From Candidatus Cloacimonadota bacterium (lineage in GTDB: Bacteria > Cloacimonadota > Cloacimonadia > Cloacimonadales > TCS61): DNA of 5,654 nucleotides. A program made the position numbers and the translations under genes. The stretch is taken from the NCBI GenBank assembly GCA_018654125.1, contig JABIME010000046.1, positions 1 through 5,654 on the forward strand, written 5' to 3'. The notes beneath the pieces are model-generated. The model saw nothing but the letters and a program-made list of their open reading frames with translations, had not been told where the DNA came from and did not search any database. Positions 1 to 5,654 of the stretch are shown here, one piece after another. The first letter of the stretch is position 1. Each line of letters opens with the position of its first letter.

Positions 1-1365
1 ACTCTTGAGACTATTTTAGTAAGTGCAGCCAGAAGAAATGAACTGGTTATTGGTAAATATCTTACAATAATCACAATTTCAGTAATCACTGTATTATTAA
101 ATTTGTTAAGTATGTATCTGTCTTTCCGACATATTTTTATGCAATTGGGAGCAAATATGGGAGAATTTCAACTCCCAATAGGGAACTTCGCTCTTATTCT
201 GCTGCTCATGCTTCCATTAATTACATTATTCTCTGCAATTTTGCTTTCAATTTCAACTTATTCTAGAAATATTAAAGAAGCACAAAGTTATCAGATGCCG
301 CTTCTATTTGGTGCTATCATGCTTTCGATGGTTAGTTTCTTGCCAGGATTTGAATTGAATCTAGGATTCGCATTAATTCCTATTGTAAATTTCTCATTAA
401 TGATGCGTGACATTATGCTAAATAACTATAATTTAAGTTATCTGTTTATAATTTTAGGATCAACTTTAGCATTAGATTTTATAACTGTTTACATCTCAAT
501 AAAACTTTTTAATCGTGAGAATATTTTATTTAGAACAGCTGAGGAAAAATCCCTAAAATTTTGGGGTAAAAGCAAGAAGGATGTTCTAAATTTACAATTT
601 GTAATGGTATATTTTGTAATTATGATTATTGCACTCTATTACATTGGTGGAAGTTGGCAATTAAAGGATATGATGAATGGGTTGATGAAAACTCAATTAC
701 TGCTAATTCTATTACCTGTTTTATTGATAATGCGAGTTTCTAAGACAGATATTAAATCCACTTTCAGACTCAATTATACTAGCCCATTAAATTTCTTATT
801 AGTTATTATTGCTGCACTTCCGCTTTTATTGCTGGCAGGAATTTTAGGGCAATTAATAAATTACATCTTTCCGGTTTCAGAAAATTATTTAGAAGCTCTA
901 CAGAATTTGATCACAGTTAAAGATAGTGGTTTGTGGTTCACATTATTTGTTGTAGGAATTCTACCTGGAATATGTGAAGAAGTTATGTTTAGAGGTTTTG
1001 TATTAAGTGCATTAAGAAAGAAAGGAATATGGTATGGAATAATTCTTTCTGCTATCCTATTTGGAGCGTTTCATCTTGATCCTTTCAGATTTGTGCCTGT
1101 AACTCTTTTTGGTGTTTGGCTTGGGTATGTCGCTGTTAAAACGAACAGCTTATATATTCCTATTTTAGCACATTTTGTTCAAAATTCTCTTACAATACTC
1201 ATAACAAATTATGCAGAGAACATATCATTCATCAATTTTATAATTATAGATGATAAAATAGTATATTGGGTTATTATACCAGCTGTAATAATAATCTATT
1301 TGGTTATTAAAGGATTCTCATTTCTTAACCCTAAAAATAATTTAGTGCAAGATATTTATAAATAA
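1..1365 (+). CDS. ABC-2 type transporter permease fused to a CPBP-family intramembrane protease (5' end outside window)
   Basis: The frame is open from the first base, so the start lies upstream; 454 residues and a TAA stop are visible. The opening residues (TLETILVSAARRNELVIGKY) match the conserved cytoplasmic segment of NatB-like ABC-2 permeases that precedes a membrane helix. About five hydrophobic segments follow up to about residue 170. After a charged linker (about residues 172-200), a second block of about eight hydrophobic segments carries the motifs of a CPBP (CAAX protease/bacteriocin-processing, Abi) domain: EEVMFR at residues 326-331 (codons from 976), FGAFH ending in H358 (codon 1072), and HFVQN from H391. 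These are the EExxxR, FxxxH and HxxxN signatures expected of a glutamate/histidine intramembrane protease, so the active site looks intact. The permease half would act with an ATPase, presumably encoded upstream and not visible. The substrate of either half is unknown. This fusion is a known architecture. I am confident of the domains but not of the biological role. Confidence 0.88.
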   Translation, partial: TLETILVSAARRNELVIGKYLTIITISVITVLLNLLSMYLSFRHIFMQLGANMGEFQLPIGNFALILLLMLPLITLFSAILLSISTYSRNIKEAQSYQMPLLFGAIMLSMVSFLPGFELNLGFALIPIVNFSLMMRDIMLNNYNLSYLFIILGSTLALDFITVYISIKLFNRENILFRTAEEKSLKFWGKSKKDVLNLQFVMVYFVIMIIALYYIGGSWQLKDMMNGLMKTQLLLILLPVLLIMRVSKTDIKSTFRLNYTSPLNFLLVIIAALPLLLLAGILGQLINYIFPVSENYLEALQNLITVKDSGLWFTLFVVGILPGICEEVMFRGFVLSALRKKGIWYGIILSAILFGAFHLDPFRFVPVTLFGVWLGYVAVKTNSLYIPILAHFVQNSLTILITNYAENISFINFIIIDDKIVYWVIIPAVIIIYLVIKGFSFLNPKNNLVQDIYK

Positions 1366-1382
1366 TTTTATATGGAGAGCTT

Positions 1383-3218
1383 ATGTGTGGTATAGTCGGA
1401 TACATTGGTAAAAGGAACGCAACTCCGATAATAATCGAAGGTATAAAAAGATTGGAGTATCGTGGTTACGATAGTTCTGGAATTGCGATTTTAAATACTA
1501 ACAAACTAAATATATTTAAGGAATCAGGTAAAATTGTAGAGCTTGAGAGAGTTTTACCTTCACCCGATAAAACATTTGGCAATATTGGAATTGCACACAC
1601 TCGCTGGGCAACACATGGAGAGCCAAACAAGATCAATGCGCACCCACATGCTGGTTGTGATGGAACGGTAGCAGTTGTTCACAATGGTATTATTGAAAAT
1701 TATATGAATCTTCGTGAAAAATTGGAATCAGAAGGTCATGATTTTAAAAGCGACACCGATACTGAAGTACTTGCACATTTAATAGAACATTTCTTAAAAA
1801 TAGAAAAGAATCTTACAACTGCTGTGCAAAGTGCACTAAATTTAGTTGAAGGAACGTACGGGATTGCTGTAATAAGTAACGAGCATCCTGGTAAGATTGT
1901 TGCAGCCCGTAAAGGAAGCCCATTGATACTTGGAATTGGTGAAGATGAATTCTTTGTTACATCAGATGTTGCAGCTATCATTATTCATACTAAAAAAGTT
2001 ATATATCTTGAAGATAACGAAGTTGTTACAATAAGTAGTGATGATTATAAAATAACTAATTTACAAAATGAAAATATAGAAGCTGATATATCTATTGTTG
2101 ACTGGGATGTTTCATCAATAGATAAAGGTGATTATAAACACTTCATGTTAAAAGAGATCTTCGAGCAACCTACTTCAATATATAATGCTTTTAGAGGTCG
2201 TTTAAACGAAAAACTTTCTACAGTTAGGTTAGGTGGATTAAGCATGACAGGTGAAGAATTACGTAGAGTAAAAATGCTTCAAATAATTGCTTGTGGAACT
2301 TCCTGGCACGCGGCACTAATTGGAAAACATATTATTGAAAGTTTAGCAAGAATTCCTGTTGAAGTGGAGTATGCAAGTGAATATCGTTATAGAAATCCAA
2401 TTATTCTTGAAGATACACTTGTTTTTGCAATAAGCCAATCCGGCGAAACGGCCGATACACTTGCTGGATTACGTGAAGCGCAAGCAAAAGGTGCACGTGT
2501 TCTTGCTATTACTAATACAATTGGAAGCACTATTGCCCGAGAATCTGACGGTGGTGTTTATATTCATGCGGGAGCGGAAATTGGGGTAGCTTCCACAAAA
2601 GCATTTACATCTCAAGTTACTATTCTTGCTAATCTTGCTGTTTTATTAGGAAGAATGAAAGATCTTCAGCCCACATTTGGGAAATCTTTCATAAAAGAGC
2701 TGATTGCAATTCCTAAAAAAGTTGATTTGATCTTACAAAAAAATGATGAGATAAGAGAAATCGCAAAAACTTTACAAGATTCTCATAATGCTCTCTATTT
2801 AGGACGAGGAGTGAATTACCCTGTGGCACTAGAAGGCGCTCTCAAACTCAAAGAAATTTCCTACATACATGCCGAGGGTTATCCTGCTGCGGAGATGAAA
2901 CATGGTCCAATAGCACTTATAGATGAGAATATGCCAGTTATTGCGATTGCACCTGATGATGCAATTTATGAGAAGATCATTTCCAACCTGGAAGAAGTAA
3001 AAGCAAGGAATGGTCGTATTATATCTATCGCGACAGAAGGTGACGAAAAAATTAAATATATATCTGAAAGTGTTATTTACGTTCCCAAAACCATAAGAAC
3101 GCTTCAACCATTATTAACAGTAATTCCATTGCAACTTCTTGCATATCATGTGGCAGATCTTCGCGGACTAGATGTAGATCAACCACGAAATCTTGCTAAA
3201 AGTGTTACTGTTGAATAA
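1383..3218 (+). CDS. glmS: Glutamine--fructose-6-phosphate aminotransferase (isomerizing), glucosamine-6-phosphate synthase
   Basis: This enzyme converts fructose 6-phosphate and glutamine to glucosamine 6-phosphate and glutamate, the first committed step to UDP-GlcNAc for peptidoglycan and surface glycans; it is cytosolic. The protein is 611 residues, close to the usual length of about 610. It starts MCGIVGYIG, so Cys2 becomes the N-terminal nucleophile of the class II glutaminase domain once Met is removed. Glutaminase motifs follow: HTRWATHG (72-79), HNGIIEN (100-106) and SDTDTE (123-128). Two SIS sugar-isomerase domains carry CGTSWHA (304-310), SQSGETADT (351-359), GVASTKAFTSQ (401-411) and the GALKLKEISYIHAEGY region (485-500). 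The C-terminal tail DVDQPRNLAKSVTVE is the classic GlmS end. The start is fixed by the obligatory MCGI and by a GGAGAG ribosome site at 1374-1379. The 17-base gap to the preceding gene leaves no room for a glmS ribozyme leader, so control is probably at the operon or at enzyme level. No motif is missing. Confidence 0.98.
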   Translation: MCGIVGYIGKRNATPIIIEGIKRLEYRGYDSSGIAILNTNKLNIFKESGKIVELERVLPSPDKTFGNIGIAHTRWATHGEPNKINAHPHAGCDGTVAVVHNGIIENYMNLREKLESEGHDFKSDTDTEVLAHLIEHFLKIEKNLTTAVQSALNLVEGTYGIAVISNEHPGKIVAARKGSPLILGIGEDEFFVTSDVAAIIIHTKKVIYLEDNEVVTISSDDYKITNLQNENIEADISIVDWDVSSIDKGDYKHFMLKEIFEQPTSIYNAFRGRLNEKLSTVRLGGLSMTGEELRRVKMLQIIACGTSWHAALIGKHIIESLARIPVEVEYASEYRYRNPIILEDTLVFAISQSGETADTLAGLREAQAKGARVLAITNTIGSTIARESDGGVYIHAGAEIGVASTKAFTSQVTILANLAVLLGRMKDLQPTFGKSFIKELIAIPKKVDLILQKNDEIREIAKTLQDSHNALYLGRGVNYPVALEGALKLKEISYIHAEGYPAAEMKHGPIALIDENMPVIAIAPDDAIYEKIISNLEEVKARNGRIISIATEGDEKIKYISESVIYVPKTIRTLQPLLTVIPLQLLAYHVADLRGLDVDQPRNLAKSVTVE

Positions 3219-3249
3219 TTTAGGATTTATGTAGACTTGGCAACAGATA

Positions 3250-3993
3250 ATGAACAGAGATATAAAAACAAAAGGGATAATTATAAAGAAAGTAAAATTT
3301 AGGGAAACAAGTATTATCCTTGATGTATTGACTCCTGATCTTAGTGTGATCTCTGTAATGGCAAAAGGAATTCGTAATAAAAAAAGCAAAAATACAGGCT
3401 TGATTGAACTTCTTAACGAACTTGAATTAGTTCTTTATAAGAACCCAAATTCTGATTGGTATTTTTACAGATCATCACATCTAATAAATGCGCATTTATT
3501 TAATATTGAACATACCACAAGCATTCTTATGCAAGCTCCAGTTGAAGTGATTCGACAGATAATTGTCCCACTTGATGATTCATTTGCAATTTACGAATTA
3601 TTAGAAACTTATTTGAACTATATAAAAACAATTAAAAAAAATGAAATTACTATCTTTTGGCGATTCTTACTAAAATTGAGCAAAATTATTGGTATAGAAT
3701 TCAGTACTAATTATTGTATAGAATGTGAACAACAAAAGCTTTTCCACGCTTATTTCCCACAAAAACATGGTTTTATCTGCAATGATTGTTTTCATCCTGT
3801 AAATGATGAGCAGGTATTTAAACTGAATATTGATGCTGCGGATCTGATCTCAAAATTAAACAGTATCGGGAATTATATTAATGATATTTCAATTTCAAAA
3901 TCATCTATAAAACAAATTAATCGTATCTTTCTTATACATCTATCTGAACATTTTCATAAGAAGATCTATTTAAAAAGTATTGAATTATTGTAG
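3250..3993 (+). CDS. recO: DNA repair protein RecO (recombination mediator)
   Basis: RecO works with RecR (and RecF) in the cytoplasm to load RecA onto SSB-coated single-stranded DNA and to anneal strands during gap and break repair. The 247-residue length is typical. Residues 1-80 fit the N-terminal OB fold: a KGIIIKKVKFRETSIIL strand pair, then LTPDLSVISVMAKGIRNKKS, which resembles the family pattern 'T...G.i..vakGar..kS'. A helical middle (about 90-150) leads to a zinc-finger-like site with Cys156, Cys159, Cys177 and Cys180 (CIEC and CNDC pairs), followed by a helical C-terminus. Overall identity to well-known RecO proteins looks modest, as is normal for this fast-evolving family; the name rests on the combined OB-start pattern, four cysteines and length. 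The ATG lies 31 bases after glmS with no strong Shine-Dalgarno sequence, but the protein begins at the expected point of the OB fold. It is probably co-transcribed with glmS. Confidence 0.9.
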   Translation: MNRDIKTKGIIIKKVKFRETSIILDVLTPDLSVISVMAKGIRNKKSKNTGLIELLNELELVLYKNPNSDWYFYRSSHLINAHLFNIEHTTSILMQAPVEVIRQIIVPLDDSFAIYELLETYLNYIKTIKKNEITIFWRFLLKLSKIIGIEFSTNYCIECEQQKLFHAYFPQKHGFICNDCFHPVNDEQVFKLNIDAADLISKLNSIGNYINDISISKSSIKQINRIFLIHLSEHFHKKIYLKSIELL

Positions 3994-4103
3994 TTTCTTT
4001 ATTTAGCATATTATCTTTAATTGCAAACCGCCTTATTTCTTGAATGTAATTTCATAAAACCATAAGATTTGACAAATTAACTGCCCGAAATTTTGTGGCA
4101 AAT

Positions 4104-5096
4104 ATGAAGAGAAAAGATATAATTAATTTAATAATTTTTGTTGTGATATTTGCTTTTGCAGCTTACAGATATTCAAAGCAGACTTACATTACTCAACGTT
4201 CTGAATTTGTGATGGATACTTTGGTAGAGATTAAAATTGAGACCAAGAGTAAAAATACAGAACAAATTTTAGAAAGTGCTATTACTTTAATTCAAGATTT
4301 AGAAAATAAATTATCATTTTACAAACAAGGTAGTAATATTTGGAACTTCAATAATTCTGTAACGGATAGCCTCATAATTGATGATGATCTGGCAGAAATA
4401 TTTGCTGTGTCAAAAGAGCTTTATAAGAAAACAAATTCACATTATGACATTACTGTTGGGGCTTTAACAGAGATTTGGGATTTTGATAATAAACTCATCC
4501 CTACAAAAATAAAAATTGAAGAATCAAGAAGTACAACAGGTCATAATAAATTAACAATTCAGAACAATTATTTGCATAAACCAATTGGAATGAAGATAAA
4601 TTTAGGCAGTCTTGCTAAAGGCTATATAATTGATGTTTTAGTAGATCATCTGAAGCAACAAAATGTAATCTCCGGCTTTGTTAATGCTGGGGGAGACATG
4701 AGGATATTTGGTAGAGAAAAGCCATATAAGATTGGGATTCAGCATCCTAGAAGTGAATCGAATGAAATGATCGATATTCTTGATGTGGGGAATATGTCTG
4801 TTGTTACATCTGGCGATTATGAAAGGTATTTCATGCAAGATGGAAGGCGTTATCATCACATTTTAGATCCAATTTCTGGTTATCCTTCAGAAAATGCAAT
4901 TTCTGTAACAGTCATCGCAGAGACAGCTTTATTGGCAGATGCATATTCAACAGCTCTTTTTTTGCTGGAACCAAAAGATGCAATAGAACTTGCAGAGCAA
5001 AATAATGTTGAAGCTATCATCTATTTTATTATTACTGATGAAATTGAAAAATTAGAAACTCAAGGGATGAGAAATTATTATGAAAGACAAAATTGA
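4104..5096 (+). CDS. apbE: FAD:protein FMN transferase, ApbE family, membrane-anchored
   Basis: ApbE enzymes split FAD and attach FMN through a phosphoester bond to Thr/Ser of target proteins such as RnfG/RnfD, NqrB/NqrC or other FMN-binding-domain proteins, on the outer face of the cytoplasmic membrane. Residues here are counted from a possible GTG at 4095 (333 aa); I prefer the ATG at 4104 (330 aa). Neither has a strong ribosome site, and both give the same KRK plus hydrophobic segment (about 9-24), a signal anchor that places the enzyme outside the cytosol. Family motifs in order: FVMDT (38-42), YDITVG (117-122), INLGSLAKGYIID (168-180), NAGGD (197-201), GIQHP (214-218), TSGDYERYF (238-246), HHILDPISGYP (254-264) and ADAYSTALFLL (281-291), whose Asp282 and Thr286 fit the metal-binding positions. 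The protein contains no cysteine, so it cannot be a lipoprotein, unlike many ApbE relatives. No target protein is visible nearby. Its end overlaps folE2 by 17 bases. Confidence 0.94.
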   Translation: MKRKDIINLIIFVVIFAFAAYRYSKQTYITQRSEFVMDTLVEIKIETKSKNTEQILESAITLIQDLENKLSFYKQGSNIWNFNNSVTDSLIIDDDLAEIFAVSKELYKKTNSHYDITVGALTEIWDFDNKLIPTKIKIEESRSTTGHNKLTIQNNYLHKPIGMKINLGSLAKGYIIDVLVDHLKQQNVISGFVNAGGDMRIFGREKPYKIGIQHPRSESNEMIDILDVGNMSVVTSGDYERYFMQDGRRYHHILDPISGYPSENAISVTVIAETALLADAYSTALFLLEPKDAIELAEQNNVEAIIYFIITDEIEKLETQGMRNYYERQN

Positions 5097-5654
5097 TATA
5101 CAAAGTTTAGAAGATAAAAGGAACATAATGATAAACAAAGTTGGTGTTAAGAATGTTAAATATCCAATTATTGTTGATGATCGTGAGAATAAACAACAAA
5201 CAACAGTTGCAGATCTAGATATTTATGTAGAACTCCCACACCATCATCGTGGAACACACATGAGCAGATTTTTAGAAGTGTTGAATCATTTCCACAAAGA
5301 TAATTTTATTCAGAGATTACCTGATTTTTTGGCTGAAGTAAAAAAAGCTTTAAATGCCGATTTTGCTTATGTTAACATCAGGTTCCCATACTTTATGAAA
5401 AAGATAGCTCCTGTTTCTAAAACCAGCTCATTGCTCTCTTACGATTGTTATTTTCAAGCTTCTTTAAATGAAGAATTTAAAATGCAGATCGGTGTAGAAG
5501 TTCCCGTAACTACGTTGTGTCCTTGTTCAAAAGAGATAAGCGAAAATGGTGCACATTCTCAGCGTTCTACAGTAAATGTAGTAATTAGTTATAGTAAATT
5601 CATTTGGTTAGAAGAAATAATAGAACTTATAGAAAGCTGTGCGAGTTGTGAGAT
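5080..5654 (+). CDS. folE2: GTP cyclohydrolase IB, FolE2/MptA family (3' end outside window)
   Basis: FolE2 converts GTP to 7,8-dihydroneopterin triphosphate, the first step to tetrahydrofolate and also the entry to the queuosine pathway. It is a cytosolic metal-dependent enzyme unrelated in sequence to zinc-dependent FolE. The first 191 codons are visible, roughly two thirds to three quarters of a usual protein of about 260-300 residues; the frame is open to the last base. Diagnostic segments are an N-terminal DIQ..EDKRN...NKVGVKNVKYPI (6-30), ELPHHHRGTHMSRFLEVL (51-68) and TTLCPCSKEISENGAHSQRS (144-163). Cys147 and His159 fit the conserved active-site Cys and metal-binding His of the family. 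The visible end (IESCASCE) resembles the region just before the family's 'LLKR.DE' segment, which would follow outside the window. The ATG at 5080 lies inside apbE in another frame. I prefer it over the in-frame ATG at 5128 because the family conserves the DIQ...D.R segment that the later start would remove. Translational coupling to apbE is likely. Confidence 0.95.
   Translation, partial: MKDKIDIQSLEDKRNIMINKVGVKNVKYPIIVDDRENKQQTTVADLDIYVELPHHHRGTHMSRFLEVLNHFHKDNFIQRLPDFLAEVKKALNADFAYVNIRFPYFMKKIAPVSKTSSLLSYDCYFQASLNEEFKMQIGVEVPVTTLCPCSKEISENGAHSQRSTVNVVISYSKFIWLEEIIELIESCASCE

Noticed and set aside
1736..1981. Reverse-strand open frame of 81 codons inside glmS.
   Set aside because: It lies wholly within a strongly conserved gene in the opposite strand and its product resembles no known protein; the same applies to the reverse frames at 2829-3107, 3168-3389 and 4638-4859.
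3634..3641. Run of eight A in recO as a possible phase-variable or slippage site.
   Set aside because: The frame is intact across it, recO is a housekeeping gene, and such runs are common in Lys/Asn-rich AT-rich coding sequence.
4032..4066. Inverted repeat CTTAT...ATAAG in the recO-apbE gap as a possible terminator.
   Set aside because: The 5-base arms are separated by about 25 bases, are AT-rich, and have no following T-run; this is expected by chance.
3994..4094. The 101-base recO-apbE gap as a site for a small RNA, riboswitch or small gene.
   Set aside because: It has no stable stem, no recognisable aptamer core and no reading frame with a ribosome site; it looks like plain AT-rich spacer.
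4061..4110. TTGACA at 4069-4074 just before apbE, as a promoter -35 element.
   Set aside because: No TATAAT-like -10 lies at the right spacing; the 17-base position reads TTTGTG and a start there would fall on the start codon. A Bacteroidota-type TTTG...TAnnTTTG reading (4068-4071 and 4088-4095) has a mismatch and a 16-base spacer that is too short.
1..5654. A novel defence, mobile or secretion system across the window.
   Set aside because: Four of the five genes are recognisable core enzymes or repair proteins and the fifth is a known fusion type; there are no repeats, integrase, transposase or compositional break.

Overview
This is a densely packed stretch of an AT-rich bacterial chromosome (roughly one third GC by eye). 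All five genes are on the + strand: a C-terminal fragment of an ABC-2 permease/CPBP protease fusion, then glmS, recO, apbE, and the 5' part of folE2. The Lys/Ile/Asn-rich proteins, weak Shine-Dalgarno signals and gene types would fit a member of the Bacteroidota/Ignavibacteriota (FCB) assemblage. That placement is an inference from style and is not proven by any marker here.

Layout. Positions 1-1365 hold the end of a polytopic membrane protein whose start lies upstream of the window. After 17 bases, glmS (1383-3218) encodes a complete glucosamine-6-phosphate synthase for UDP-GlcNAc and cell-wall precursor supply. After 31 bases comes recO (3250-3993), a recombination-mediator protein with an intact four-cysteine zinc site. 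A 101-base gap (3994-4094) is the longest non-coding stretch and the only plausible place for a new transcription start, but I could not identify a convincing promoter or terminator in it. apbE (about 4104-5096) encodes a membrane-anchored FAD:protein FMN transferase. Its last 17 bases overlap the start of folE2 (5080 to beyond 5654), which encodes GTP cyclohydrolase IB for folate or other pterin synthesis and runs off the window.

The close spacing suggests two transcription units: permease/protease-glmS-recO and apbE-folE2, or a single long one. The genes do not form an obvious single pathway; they look like core housekeeping genes packed together. I found no RNA genes, mobile elements, CRISPR arrays, large repeats, or sign of a novel system. 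The points of moderate interest are the permease/protease fusion, the ApbE with no lipobox cysteine, and the overlapping apbE-folE2 junction.
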